Assembly (NCBI RefSeq): GCF_002232035.1 | Contig: NZ_NKXR01000011.1 | Coordinates: forward strand, 28,082-92,081 | Length of the DNA stretch: 64,000 nt | Source of the DNA: Collinsella sp. TF06-26 | GTDB taxonomy: Bacteria; Actinomycetota; Coriobacteriia; Coriobacteriales; Coriobacteriaceae | Direction: 5' to 3' | In this document: positions 11,919 to 20,702 of the stretch, one piece after another | How positions within the stretch are numbered: position 1 is the first letter of the stretch | Layout: every line of letters starts with the position of its first letter | Made by a program: the position numbers and the translations under genes | The notes under the pieces: generated by a model | Database searches by the model: none | Told to the model about the DNA's origin: nothing | The model's input: the letters and a program-made list of their open reading frames with translations, nothing else

Positions 11919-12820
11919 AGGGCAAGCGCCGCCACGTTATTCTTGAAGTTACCGAGTGCGACGTCATCATCGCCGTAATGGCCGACCCATTGACATAGGT
12001 TGGTGTAACAGCCCCACAGATTGGCATACTGCTGATACCACTTTGACCGGGGCGAGAATGTCTGACGACCGAACTCGGCTCGAATGACAAACATCTCCCC
12101 GACCAGGCTGTCGCACGGCCTGGGATCTCCCGTAGAGTTATAGGTCGAAACCACGTCATTGGCGCGAGAAACATAGCCGTCGAGCATGTTGTACTTGGTC
12201 ACAAGCCAACTGTGAATGCTCTCTTCCTCAGCAGCGGAAAGGCCACCGGAGTTTGCATCGCTGTCAGTGTTGCCGCCCGTCGAACCGCCATTTCCAGACC
12301 CTCCGGCAGAGGAGCCCGACCCAGAACCGCCGCCCGAACTCGACGAATCCGAGCCGGAGCCAGAAGTATCCGAGCTACCGGGCTTTCCGGGCTGCTGGGC
12401 GTCCTGTTCCTGCTGCTGCTCGACCTTATTCACCGTTGCCGCCACGCTATTGTTGGACAACCGATCGATGATCTTGGTGTTGGTGAGCACGATGGTTTTG
12501 CCATTGGCAAGCGTGACTTCGTTGTCCGGGGCCTCGGCGCCGTCCGCGTCGTCAGTGCCAAACACAATATGCGCGACCACACTTGCCCAAGCATATCCAG
12601 TCGTGGTGCCCAGGTCACTTTTGACCTCATGCCCTACGCGCGGTTCGCGTGCGGCATGTGCCTGTATCATGGACGGCACGGTCATGCCATAGGCAGAAAC
12701 GCCAGCTATGACCAGCACCAGCGAGCACGACAGCAGCGCGTACGCCCGAGGCGCCAAGCCCAGTCGGCGTCGCATGCGCACCGCGGCGCCGCGCTTTGTC
12801 TGAGTGCCACCGGGCCGCAT
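11915..12820 (-). CDS. Secreted or membrane-anchored protein with Gly/Ser-rich linker
   Basis: A 301-residue protein of unrecognised family. A basic N-terminus is followed by one hydrophobic segment (ALLSCSLVLVIAGVSAYG), then about 100 residues of soluble sequence. Next comes a Ser/Gly-rich low-complexity linker of about 55 residues and a C-terminal domain with conserved-looking Trp and Cys (CDSLVGEMFV, ANLWGCYTNLCQW). It is probably anchored with the bulk outside. The start at 12820 is chosen for GGAGGAG six bases upstream; an in-frame start at 12913 has no such site. It overlaps the kinase gene by 4 bases, which suggests a linked sensor or envelope role. Confidence 0.75.
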   Translation of the reverse strand: MRPGGTQTKRGAAVRMRRRLGLAPRAYALLSCSLVLVIAGVSAYGMTVPSMIQAHAAREPRVGHEVKSDLGTTTGYAWASVVAHIVFGTDDADGAEAPDNEVTLANGKTIVLTNTKIIDRLSNNSVAATVNKVEQQQEQDAQQPGKPGSSDTSGSGSDSSSSGGGSGSGSSAGGSGNGGSTGGNTDSDANSGGLSAAEEESIHSWLVTKYNMLDGYVSRANDVVSTYNSTGDPRPCDSLVGEMFVIRAEFGRQTFSPRSKWYQQYANLWGCYTNLCQWVGHYGDDDVALGNFKNNVAALAL

Positions 12821-12833
12821 GCGTTCTCCTCCA

Positions 12834-12860
12834 ACAAAAACACGCCGCTCGGGAGCGGCG
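12834..12860 (-). terminator. Terminator hairpin between recR and the kinase operon
   Basis: CGCCGCTC and GAGCGGCG pair closely and are followed on the minus strand by GTGTTTTTG. It sits just upstream of the ribosome site at 12820, about 200 bases past recR. It either ends the recR transcript or attenuates the downstream operon. Confidence 0.65.
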
Positions 12861-13065
12861 CATTCATTCGAATCCACATTTGAGTGTATCAGCGAACCCA
12901 AAAGGTTGCGCAACGAATGGGCGAATTAAGGACGCGGGCGGAAGCATCCATGCGATAAGCGGATACGAAGCATCTTTGTTGCACAACAAACTCATAGTCG
13001 CACGGGGAAATTATGACTGCCCCGTGCGTCGCCAGGAAAACATACGGCAGGAGCAGGCTCGCCAC

Positions 13066-13662
13066 CTAAATCGTGCGACGGGCCTCAATGGCGCGTCCAA
13101 GCGTAAGCTCGTCGGCATACTCCAGGTCGCCGCCCACGGGCAGGCCGCTCGCCAGACGCGACACCTCAACGCCCAGCGGCTTGATAGTGCGGGCCAGGTA
13201 GCTCGCCGTGGTCTCGCCCTCAATATTGGGGTTGGTGGCGATGATGACCTCATGGATATCCTCGTGGCCCAAACGCGCCAGCAGCTCGCGGATGTGCAGC
13301 TGCTCGGGACCAATCTTGTCCATGGGGCTGATCACGCCGCCCAGCACATGGTACAGGCCATGGTAGCTGCCCGTGCGCTCGATTGCCTGGACGTCGCGCG
13401 GCTCGCCCACCACGCAAATGCGAGTAGTGTCGCGCATCGAATCCTGGCAGATGGAGCACTCGTCGGCCGTGGCGTAGTTAAAGCAACGGCTGCAAAAGTG
13501 GACCTCCTGCTTAACCTCCAGGATGGCCTCGGCCAGGCGGCGGGCCTCCTCGGCATCGGCCTCGAGCAGGTAATAGGCGATGCGCTGGGCCGACTTGGGA
13601 CCAATGCCCGGCAGACGGCCCAGCTCATCGAGCAATTTTTGCAGACTATGGTTGGCACTCAT
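13066..13662 (-). CDS. recR: Recombination mediator RecR
   Basis: This 198-residue cytoplasmic protein, with RecF and RecO, loads RecA at single-strand gaps. It has the helix-hairpin-helix [17 protein letters not shown], a four-Cys zinc finger ([16 protein letters not shown]) and the Toprim domain beginning ICVVGEPRD. Length matches the family (about 198-200). The start at 13662 matches the family N-terminus; longer in-frame extension is not conserved in the family. It lies 13 bases downstream of ybaB, the usual ybaB-recR arrangement, also commonly linked to dnaX as here. Confidence 0.97.
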   Translation of the reverse strand: MSANHSLQKLLDELGRLPGIGPKSAQRIAYYLLEADAEEARRLAEAILEVKQEVHFCSRCFNYATADECSICQDSMRDTTRICVVGEPRDVQAIERTGSYHGLYHVLGGVISPMDKIGPEQLHIRELLARLGHEDIHEVIIATNPNIEGETTASYLARTIKPLGVEVSRLASGLPVGGDLEYADELTLGRAIEARRTI

Positions 13663-13675
13663 ATATATGCGTGTC

Positions 13676-13996
13676 TTAGAACGGCATGCCCGGGATGTTG
13701 AGGCCGCCGGTGATGGCGCCCATCTGCTTGTTGGCAAGCTCGTTGACACCGCGGACGGCCTCGTTGACGGCAGCCATGATCATGTCCTGCAGCATATCGA
13801 CGTCCTCGGGATCGAGGGCATCGGGGTCGATGGTGAGGTTGACGAGCTCCATCTCGCCGTTAACGGTCACCTTGACCATGCCGCCGCCGGCAGAGGCGTC
13901 GACGGTCTGGGACTTAAGGTTTTCCTGCGCGGCGGCAAGCTGCTCCTGCATCTTGCGAGCCTGCTTCATCATTTGCTGCATGTTCATACCGGCCAT
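13676..13996 (-). CDS. ybaB: YbaB/EbfC family nucleoid-associated protein
   Basis: This small DNA-binding protein (106 residues) forms dimers with a tweezer-like shape in characterised relatives. It has the Met/Gln-rich helical N-terminus ([17 protein letters not shown]) and the core [28 protein letters not shown] typical of the family, here split across residues 35-65. Its ribosome site is AAAGGAG five bases before the ATG. It is first in the ybaB-recR pair; the sequence at 14159-14193 upstream may be its control region. Confidence 0.95.
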   Translation of the reverse strand: MAGMNMQQMMKQARKMQEQLAAAQENLKSQTVDASAGGGMVKVTVNGEMELVNLTIDPDALDPEDVDMLQDMIMAAVNEAVRGVNELANKQMGAITGGLNIPGMPF

Positions 13997-14158
13997 GATG
14001 GCTCCTTTACGTGCGGCCGCGCGACAAGCTGCAAGGGCAGCCGGAGCGCGACGGGACTTTCAAACTCAAAAATCGTACCACGGCGCGGGGCAAGCAAGCG
14101 GGGCGGACACGCTACCTCAGTCGATATACATGTCCTCTAATACAAACCACGCGCAAAG

Positions 14159-14193
14159 ATTATGCAAGGCCGAATTATGCAAGGTTGCATAAT
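14159..14193. promoter_or_regulatory. 20-bp perfect palindrome plus half-site
   Basis: ATTATGCAAGGTTGCATAAT at 14174-14193 is a perfect palindrome with a GG centre. An identical left half with its GG, ATTATGCAAGG, occurs 15 bases earlier (14159). It lies in the 339-base divergent gap between ybaB (minus) and the plus-strand gene at 14336, an expected place for an operator. The regulator is unknown. Confidence 0.55.
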
Positions 14194-14335
14194 ATCGCAT
14201 ACTCAATCTAGTAGAGCCGAATCCGGCATTTCATGTGTGCCACTAAATAGCTAAATGCCAAACCGCTGCTCGAGGCGGAGCACATGGCGGCAGGGTATAA
14301 TTTGATTGTCATAGATTGCAATTTGGAGGTGCCCC

Positions 14336-14803
14336 ATGAATGCCCCCGACGCGCTCCAAAACATCCGCTCAAAACACCCCGTTGCATATGTGGTTCTCTA
14401 TCTCTTTGTCGGCTGGGCATTGCTGGTTGTCATCACCCATGCCATAGCTTTTGGAGCAGAACTGCTGATAGCCAGCTCGGACCAGCCCGTCGTCAAATGG
14501 GAGACGACCGATGAATGCACCGACGGAACCCGAACCATTTACTACAACAGCCCGTCCCTCTACCAAGAGTTCAAGGTCAAGATAAAGGACTCCAAGATTG
14601 TCGATGCCGAACTGGGCTCTTTATTTACAATCGGAGCAACCGTCAACGCCGAGCAAGTCGAGTACACGGACGGCCATGCGACGTATCGTATCGACCTCAG
14701 CATCCTAGGCCGACCGTCACGCGCTTGTCTGCTCGAATGCGATATACGCGGCACCACACTACACATGTCCGAAATACAGATGCGCCCGGACAAAAGAAAG
14801 TGA
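14336..14803 (+). CDS. Small membrane-anchored protein of unknown function
   Basis: A 155-residue protein with one N-terminal transmembrane segment (residues about 18-45, VAYVVLYLFVGWALLVVI). A soluble domain follows that is probably outside the cell and beta-rich, with three Cys (DECTDG, RACLLECDIRG). The ribosome site GGAGG lies 6 bases before the ATG. It is convergent with the next gene. No family recognised. Its general plan (one helix, then a roughly 120-180-residue domain) resembles the unknowns at 60569 and 63268, without clear sequence similarity. Confidence 0.7.
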   Translation: MNAPDALQNIRSKHPVAYVVLYLFVGWALLVVITHAIAFGAELLIASSDQPVVKWETTDECTDGTRTIYYNSPSLYQEFKVKIKDSKIVDAELGSLFTIGATVNAEQVEYTDGHATYRIDLSILGRPSRACLLECDIRGTTLHMSEIQMRPDKRK

Positions 14804-14825
14804 TATATGGCCGAGTCGGAAGAGA

Positions 14826-15086
14826 CTAGGCATAGACTCGTCCGCCTTCGTAGGCAAAACGCAGGATGAGCGGGGCATTGTTACGCACGAAATCATCGAG
14901 TTCTTTGAGGTCCGCTTCGCTAAAGCCCTCATGTGACACCCAATTGAATGCCGGCAAGATACACTCCGCCGCGTCAAAACCCCAATCGCGCGGGCGCTCC
15001 ACAACGACCTTCACCGTGTTGTCCTCACGGACTTCGGAATACGAAACTTGCGTATCGTCCTCGAGGCGGACATATTCCCACATCAT
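14826..15086 (-). CDS. Small acidic protein of unknown function
   Basis: An 86-residue cytoplasmic protein with no signal or membrane segment. It contains WEYVRLEDDTQVSYSEVRED and a helical C-terminal half (EADLKELDDFVRNNAPLILRF). Ribosome site GGAG lies 7 bases before the ATG. It is 54 bases downstream of dnaX on the same strand, so possibly cotranscribed. Not recognised; its size would fit an antitoxin or phage-type inhibitor, but no partner gene is visible. Confidence 0.65.
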   Translation of the reverse strand: MMWEYVRLEDDTQVSYSEVREDNTVKVVVERPRDWGFDAAECILPAFNWVSHEGFSEADLKELDDFVRNNAPLILRFAYEGGRVYA

Positions 15087-15140
15087 AAGCTCGCTCCGTT
15101 CAAAGAAGTCTCTTCCTGAGCAGTATACCCGCCCGTACAG

Positions 15141-17621
15141 CTACTCCACCGGTTTGAAGATGGTGGACTGGCCGAAGACGCTGCGGATGAGGGCTTTGGC
15201 CTCGTCCTCGGTCTGCGGGATGCTTGGGGCTGCGCCTTGATGGCCGAAGGGGCTGCCCGCGCCGGGGTTGGACTCCCAGGGAGCCGCAGGAGCGTCCTCC
15301 TCTTTGGGGGCAGTTGCAGCGGGCTTGGGCGCGGACGCCGCACCCGGCACGTCGAACGGAGGCAGATCGTCCCCACCAGCATCGGCAACAAAACCGCCAA
15401 CCATGGCATCGTCGTAGGGAACCTGCTCGGATTCCCATGGCGCAGACGGCGCGGCGGGCTGAGCCTTGGGAGCGGACGCGCGCTCGGGCGCTCGGGGCGC
15501 GGGCTCGGTCGGGAGCTTGCCCGTGGCAGGAGCGCCGGCGGGGTTGTCGGAGCGCAGCCAGGGGGCTTTGCCCAGGTCAGACGACTTGGGCGCGGGCGAG
15601 GCAGGCTTGGGCGCGGGTGTCGGAGCAGCCGGTTTGGCCATGACGGGCTTAGGCGCCGACGGGGTCGGCGCCGCTATCGGTGCTGCTTTTGGCTGCGTCG
15701 CGCTGGCGCTCGAGGATGCAGGGGCCGCCGAGGACACGGGCTGCGGGTCCGCAGATACCGCAGCCCGTGCAGATGGAGAATGCTCCTCATGTTGAGGAGC
15801 CGGCGTGCCACCCCCATCCAGGACATAGTCGACGGTACGACGACCGAAGACCGCACTGACTGTCGGCAGGACCACCGACTGCGTGTCGGCGCGTCCAAGC
15901 ATCTTGATGGCAAAGGTCGAGCCCGCGGGGAACGAGACCGTGAGCCTGGAGCCGTCGTCAGCCGTGGCGCGGGCATTGAGCAAAAGCCCCGCGTAGGAAG
16001 CCTGACGCGCCTTGACACGCTCGACAACCTCGGCCCATTTGCGCTGCAGCTCTCCGGCATCCTCGACCGCGGGCGTCTCGGCAGTACCGGCGGCGGCAAC
16101 CTGGGCGGCATTGTTGGACTGGGGCTTAGGTGCCGGAGCGGTGGCAGGCGCGGGAGCCGCAACGGGCTGAGGCGTCGGAGTCGGCGCAGGCTGAGGTGCA
16201 GGCGCTGCAGGCTTGGAAGCTGACACGGACGCAGAACGGGACGCAGGCTGGGCAGCCGGAACAGCAGCACCACGGTCCCAAGGCATACCGCCCTGGCGCG
16301 CGGACGTAGCAGCGGGGGCAGCGGATGCCGCCGGAGCGGCAGCACGAGCGCCCGAAATTAGCGTCGGCTGTTGGGCAGCAGCGGGTACGGATGCTGCAGG
16401 CGCGGCGGCCTGAGCAGCAGCCACGCTCGCCGGCACGGCGCCGTTGGCAACCATGGCCTCCAAGCGGGCCACGCGCTCGGCCAATGCCTCAATCGTTAAA
16501 TCGGCCTCGGGACGTGCCAGGCGCGTGCAGGCGATCTCGAGCACCAGGCGCACGTCGCTCGCGCCCCTCATCTCCAGTGCGGCATCGTCGAGCACCGTCA
16601 GCACACGGGCCAGGCGGTCGGCAGGATGCTCGCCAAAGGCAGCGGCCTCGGCAGCAAGCGCCTCGGCCTGCTCGGAGCCGCCCTCAAACAGCTCGGCACG
16701 GGCACCGGCAACGCAGGCAACGTACACGTCACGCACATGCGCCACCAGGTCGCGCGTCAGCTCCAGCAGGTCGTTTCCTTCCTCGACCTGCGCACGGATC
16801 AGTCCATAGAGCTCGGCAACATCGCGATCGGCAATGGCGCGGGAAAACTCGCCCAGAATCTGGTCCGAAACCTCGCCTAAAAGCGAGCGGGCGTCGTCCG
16901 CATGCACAGAACCGTTGCCAAAGACGCTCAGCTGCTCCAGCGTGGACAACGCGTCGCGCATACCGCCCTTGGCATGGCGCGCCACGATAGCCAGCGCCTC
17001 ATCGTCGTAATCGAAGCCCTCCTGCTCGCACACGTAGGACAGGCGATGCGCAATATCCTCGTTGCCGATGCGATGGAAATCGAAGCGCTGGCAGCGCGAG
17101 AGGATGGTCTCCAGAATCTTTTGCGGGTCGGTGGTGCACAGCACAAAGATCACGTGCGCCGGCGGCTCCTCGAGCGTCTTGAGCAGCGCGTTAAACGCCG
17201 CCGTCGTGAGCATGTGGACCTCGTCGATGATATAGATCTTGCACTTGCCGCGCACCGGGGCAAAGTTGACGGAGTTGATGATTTCCTCGCGCACATTGTC
17301 CACGCCCGTGCGGGAGGCGGCATCGAGCTCGTAGACATCGGGGTGGTTACCCTCGGCAATGAGCTCGCACTCCTCGCAAGTACCGTCGGGCATGCAGCCG
17401 CTTGCACCCTCGGCGCGCGCCGCCTCGGCATTGCGGCACAGCAGCGCCTTGGCCAGAATGCGCGCCATGGTGGTCTTGCCCGTGCCGCGCGGTCCGCAGA
17501 ACAGGTAGGCGTGGGACAGGCGCCCCTCGGTGATGGCGTGCTCGAGCGTCGAGACGATATGCTGCTGGCCCACCACGGAGTCAAAGGTGAGCGGGCGATA
17601 CTTTCGGTACAACGATTCCAT
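15141..17621 (-). CDS. dnaX: DNA polymerase III subunits gamma/tau
   Basis: This 826-residue clamp-loader ATPase opens and loads the sliding clamp in the replisome. The N-terminal 370 residues hold Walker A GPRGTGKTT, a Cys cluster (CRN, CMPDGTCEEC), Walker B IIDEVHML and the LSRCQRFDF sensor region. The remaining half is an Ala/Pro-rich low-complexity tail interrupted by one ordered block (about residues 520-610). The tail is long for the family. The start at 17621 gives the canonical MESLYRKYRPLTF N-terminus with a GGGGGAG site. No internal frameshift signal was identified, so only the long form is predicted. It diverges from the gene at 17738. Confidence 0.96.
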   Translation of the reverse strand: MESLYRKYRPLTFDSVVGQQHIVSTLEHAITEGRLSHAYLFCGPRGTGKTTMARILAKALLCRNAEAARAEGASGCMPDGTCEECELIAEGNHPDVYELDAASRTGVDNVREEIINSVNFAPVRGKCKIYIIDEVHMLTTAAFNALLKTLEEPPAHVIFVLCTTDPQKILETILSRCQRFDFHRIGNEDIAHRLSYVCEQEGFDYDDEALAIVARHAKGGMRDALSTLEQLSVFGNGSVHADDARSLLGEVSDQILGEFSRAIADRDVAELYGLIRAQVEEGNDLLELTRDLVAHVRDVYVACVAGARAELFEGGSEQAEALAAEAAAFGEHPADRLARVLTVLDDAALEMRGASDVRLVLEIACTRLARPEADLTIEALAERVARLEAMVANGAVPASVAAAQAAAPAASVPAAAQQPTLISGARAAAPAASAAPAATSARQGGMPWDRGAAVPAAQPASRSASVSASKPAAPAPQPAPTPTPQPVAAPAPATAPAPKPQSNNAAQVAAAGTAETPAVEDAGELQRKWAEVVERVKARQASYAGLLLNARATADDGSRLTVSFPAGSTFAIKMLGRADTQSVVLPTVSAVFGRRTVDYVLDGGGTPAPQHEEHSPSARAAVSADPQPVSSAAPASSSASATQPKAAPIAAPTPSAPKPVMAKPAAPTPAPKPASPAPKSSDLGKAPWLRSDNPAGAPATGKLPTEPAPRAPERASAPKAQPAAPSAPWESEQVPYDDAMVGGFVADAGGDDLPPFDVPGAASAPKPAATAPKEEDAPAAPWESNPGAGSPFGHQGAAPSIPQTEDEAKALIRSVFGQSTIFKPVE

Positions 17622-17737
17622 GGGTGCTCCCCCGGGTATACTGAGTCTTGTTGCCGCGGCGGCCATGCGGTCGCACGGCATACTGCATTCCATAATAACC
17701 CGTACGGCGAGCCCGCCGCGATAGGAGTCCAAAGAGC

Positions 17738-18454
17738 ATGGCAGACGCAGAGAGCAACCTCGTTCCCTCCGAAGCAGCCGACCAGGTCGAGGTCGCGCTC
17801 GAGGAGCAGGCCGCAGCCGACGACGGCATCCTGTACCTCAACGAGTACCAATACGAAAACGACCTCGTCACCGACTTCGCCCGCCTGGTCGCCTCGCCCA
17901 GGCGTCGCGGCTCGCTGTATGTCGCCGCGGCAATTGCCGCGCTCATCGGCATCGGCATGCTGGTGGCCGGCGGCAACTGGATCAAGTTTGGCGTCGTCTT
18001 GATCGTATTCGGCGCCTTTTTGGCCTGGTGGAGCAAAAACCTGCACCACACCCTCGCCCGCGACTTTATCGACGCCGTTGAGGCCGACGAGTCCATGGGT
18101 GGCCGCTATCGCCGCGTCGCCGCCAACGAGGACGGCCTGATGGTTTGGGGCACGAGCGGCAAGTCGCAGTTCTTCCCGTTTGAAAAGCTCGACCACGTGC
18201 TCGACGGCGAGCGCATCTTTGTGGCCATGTTCGCCGACCAGGGCGTGACGATCCCTAAGGACACCTTTGTCCGCGGCGATGCCGAGCAGTTCGGTCCCTT
18301 CCTTAAGGCGCGCATCAACAAAAAACTCCGCATCGAGACCAAACGCAAGAAGATGAAGGCAGAAAAGGCCGCTGCCGAAGCAAAACAGGGCGACAAGCCC
18401 CAGGAGACCAAGGGCAAGCAGCGCAAGCAGAAGAAGAGCAAGAAGAAGCGGTAG
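17738..18454 (+). CDS. Membrane protein, YcxB-like
   Basis: A 238-residue protein. An acidic N-terminal region precedes two transmembrane helices (about 60-95, LYVAAAIAALIGIGMLVAGG and FGVVLIVFGAFLAWW). A cytoplasmic domain whose pattern (VWGTSGKSQFFPFEKLDHVL, then FVAMFADQGVTIPKDTF) resembles YcxB-like proteins follows, with a Lys-rich tail of about 40 residues. The family assignment is from memory of the pattern and is tentative. Ribosome site AGGAG. It diverges from dnaX with a 116-base gap and ends before a strong hairpin. Confidence 0.75.
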   Translation: MADAESNLVPSEAADQVEVALEEQAAADDGILYLNEYQYENDLVTDFARLVASPRRRGSLYVAAAIAALIGIGMLVAGGNWIKFGVVLIVFGAFLAWWSKNLHHTLARDFIDAVEADESMGGRYRRVAANEDGLMVWGTSGKSQFFPFEKLDHVLDGERIFVAMFADQGVTIPKDTFVRGDAEQFGPFLKARINKKLRIETKRKKMKAEKAAAEAKQGDKPQETKGKQRKQKKSKKKR

Positions 18455-18482
18455 GCCGGCCGACACCGAAGGCGCCTCGTCC

Positions 18483-18522
18483 CGCGCCCGATTCCGGGCC
18501 GGGGCGCCTGGAATCGGGCGCG
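18483..18522. terminator. Hairpin between convergent genes
   Basis: A perfect 13-bp stem (CGCGCCCGATTCC at 18483-18495, complement at 18510-18522) lies in the gap between convergent genes. It has no T-run on either side, so it may act as a transcript-end stabiliser or a weak bidirectional terminator. Confidence 0.55.
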
Positions 18523-18559
18523 CGTACCGCCAATGGACCCGTTTTGCCTTGCTCTCGAG

Positions 18560-19228
18560 CTATTTCACTTCAAACCTTAAGAGCCTCCGCTCCGGCAGAT
18601 CGGTCATCTTCATCGTGTAAGTCCCGGGAAATGCTTTCTCAAAACGGACGGTCTCGTAACCTTCGAAATAGTCGTTGGTGTTCTGCATCATAAATGGGAC
18701 GAGCAACTCGTTTTCTGCCCCAACCTCCACGGCAAACGCAGCAGAGCCGCCAAGGACCGGCATGGCTTGCGTTATCAGATCGGTATTGACTACAAAATCA
18801 TAGTTTGGCGCAGACTCCGGAACCAGATGCCAAACATACGCTTTGATTCCACCGTCGATATTATCCCTATTTCTGACACGCATCTTTACGGCGATAACGC
18901 ACGTGATGTCGGCATCCTTCAGTCTCGTTTTCGTATCCACGGTGCCATATTTTGAATAATCGTCATGTGCTCGTTTGAGATACTCGCGCGGCGTGAGCAA
19001 CTCTGCCCCGTCTATGCAAAACGAATACCCATCAGTCACCACATCCTTCGACCCCAGAAACGCTCCATCCATCGAGAGCCATTCGCCCTCCGCGTAATAT
19101 TTCTCAGGAATGACCGTCCGGTTCCCGTTAACGACGCTCACCCTCATGCCCGCAAGGCCGGCAGCAGCACAGCAAAAAAGCGCGAGCGCCGATCTTCTCA
19201 TCCACAGGGTCTTCTTCATCGCGCTCAC
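18560..19228 (-). CDS. Exported protein of the ABC cassette (DUF5028-like?)
   Basis: A 222-residue protein with a basic N-terminus and hydrophobic signal (SALALFCCAAAGLAG), then a soluble domain. The Cys pair in the signal does not form a clean lipobox. It starts within the stop of the ATPase gene (ATGA overlap), so it belongs to the export operon. The domain resembles, from memory only, proteins annotated DUF5028 that sit beside bacteriocin-type ABC transporters; treat that as a guess. A role as accessory or immunity-type protein of the cassette is inferred from position. Confidence 0.7.
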   Translation of the reverse strand: MSAMKKTLWMRRSALALFCCAAAGLAGMRVSVVNGNRTVIPEKYYAEGEWLSMDGAFLGSKDVVTDGYSFCIDGAELLTPREYLKRAHDDYSKYGTVDTKTRLKDADITCVIAVKMRVRNRDNIDGGIKAYVWHLVPESAPNYDFVVNTDLITQAMPVLGGSAAFAVEVGAENELLVPFMMQNTNDYFEGYETVRFEKAFPGTYTMKMTDLPERRLLRFEVK

Positions 19229-19869
19229 GACCTTTCCCGAACTTTCACAACGGCACCGTCGCGCATGCAGTAAACCCGATCGGCCAGTTCCTCGAGCACC
19301 TCTCCGTCATGGCTGGACAGAAGGACCTCACGACCCGTTGATGCCGCCATCGCCACAACGCGCTTGAGCATTTCAACGCCCGCTTCGTCGAGGGCATTCG
19401 TTGGCTCATCGAGAACAAGCAGCTTCGGCTTCTCCATAATTGCCGCAGCTATCCCCAGACGCTGCTTCATCCCAAGCGAGTATGCTCGGAACTTCTTTTT
19501 TTCGTCTGCATCGAGCCCCACGAGCCGCAGGGCAGAGCGAATGTCCTCGGGGGTGGCAACGCCCTTGATCTGAGCGATGAGCTTCAGATTGTCGTAGCCA
19601 GACAGATATCCCAAAAAGGAAGGCGCCTCGATCAACATCCCCAGACTCGGCGGGAACGAGATGTCCGCCCCAAGCCTTTGGCCATCGATAGAGATTTCGC
19701 CTTCGGTAGGCTTGATCAACCCGCAAACCGCTCGCATGAGCATGGTCTTACCCGAACCGTTTATCCCCTGAAGCCCGACCACAGTCCCAGGGTCAACCTC
19801 GATGGACACGTTGCGCAGGACATCGTTTTTACCCATGCGCTTCGATACGCCCCTTACGATCACACTCAT
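19225..19869 (-). CDS. ABC transporter ATP-binding protein
   Basis: This 214-residue ATPase powers the exporter made with the two permeases upstream. It has Walker A GINGSGKT, the signature YSLGMKQRLGIA, Walker B LLVLDEPTNALD and the switch His in LSSHDGE. It is at the short end for ABC-2 type ATPases (about 210-300), lacking an extended C-terminal domain. The start at 19869 overlaps the stop of the permease gene (ATGA); an earlier in-frame start would lie within that gene. The sequence resembles lantibiotic or multidrug exporters. Confidence 0.93.
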   Translation of the reverse strand: MSVIVRGVSKRMGKNDVLRNVSIEVDPGTVVGLQGINGSGKTMLMRAVCGLIKPTEGEISIDGQRLGADISFPPSLGMLIEAPSFLGYLSGYDNLKLIAQIKGVATPEDIRSALRLVGLDADEKKKFRAYSLGMKQRLGIAAAIMEKPKLLVLDEPTNALDEAGVEMLKRVVAMAASTGREVLLSSHDGEVLEELADRVYCMRDGAVVKVRERS

Positions 19870-20702
19870 ATCTTGTCCCCCTTTTCTATAAGGTCGGCCC
19901 TTCGAAACCACAGTCCACCCAACGATAGGCATAACGACATAATCACAATTGAAAACAAGCCACTCGAGCCCGCCGCGATTCCATCTTTGACAATTCCGCC
20001 CCAGCGCAACAGCATCAAGGCGTTACCCAATAGCGCCCAATGTCGTGCATATGCCGAGCAGATCAGGTAGCTCATTAAAACCACAAACGAGACTGACGAC
20101 CCAAGCACAAACCCAACCGCTGCCTGCGCAAACGCAAGCGCCTCAAAAGCAAATAAGAGACCTATGAAAAACGGCAGCGCATCTGCCTCGGCAGCTTTGA
20201 GAAACCACGGCGCCAAATTAGCCAGTTGAAGCGACTCACCATGAATGACCGCGCTGAACGAGGAGCTCACCACCAAGCTCCAAATCACAACAGAGCAAAC
20301 CACCACGAGCAGTGAAAATGCCGTTACTGCCGCCACCAAGATAAAACGCGAGACCCACCAAAGGGTTCTTGCCCGGCATCGAACAAGCGCTTGCAAACCA
20401 AACCCGTGCAACGATTCGGTCGGATAGTCGAGTGTTGTATAGAGAATAAGCAGAATGAGAAATAGCCATCCTAGCGGAGGCACAAACATGACCCCGGGCC
20501 TAGGCTCAAACGGAGCAGATCCGGCAAACACGAGCGCAAGATTATCCGCAAACCCCAAGGTATCCGTTCTAACCCCATACACAGAAGACAATCCGTAGGC
20601 GTACACCAAGTTCGCAACGGTCACTGCCGCAATTGCAATAAAAGTGATGATGTTCTTCTTCAAAACGGTCCTCAGGTCCGCGGCGACCAGCCTAAACAGC
20701 AT
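19866..20702 (-). CDS. ABC-type exporter permease (second)
   Basis: A 278-residue integral membrane protein with about six hydrophobic segments (for example NIITFIAIAAVTVANLVY and LGWLFLILLILY). It starts at 20702, where its ATG overlaps the TGA of the preceding permease gene by one base. The two permeases are probably the heterodimeric membrane part of one exporter. No family motif beyond general ABC-2-like topology is visible, so assignment rests on topology and operon context. Confidence 0.8.
   Translation of the reverse strand: MLFRLVAADLRTVLKKNIITFIAIAAVTVANLVYAYGLSSVYGVRTDTLGFADNLALVFAGSAPFEPRPGVMFVPPLGWLFLILLILYTTLDYPTESLHGFGLQALVRCRARTLWWVSRFILVAAVTAFSLLVVVCSVVIWSLVVSSSFSAVIHGESLQLANLAPWFLKAAEADALPFFIGLLFAFEALAFAQAAVGFVLGSSVSFVVLMSYLICSAYARHWALLGNALMLLRWGGIVKDGIAAGSSGLFSIVIMSLCLSLGGLWFRRADLIEKGDKI

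Noticed and set aside
17622..17737. Signal recognition particle RNA upstream of dnaX
   Set aside because: Some bacteria have it there, but the conserved GGAAGGAGCAGCC-type core is absent from this 116-base gap.
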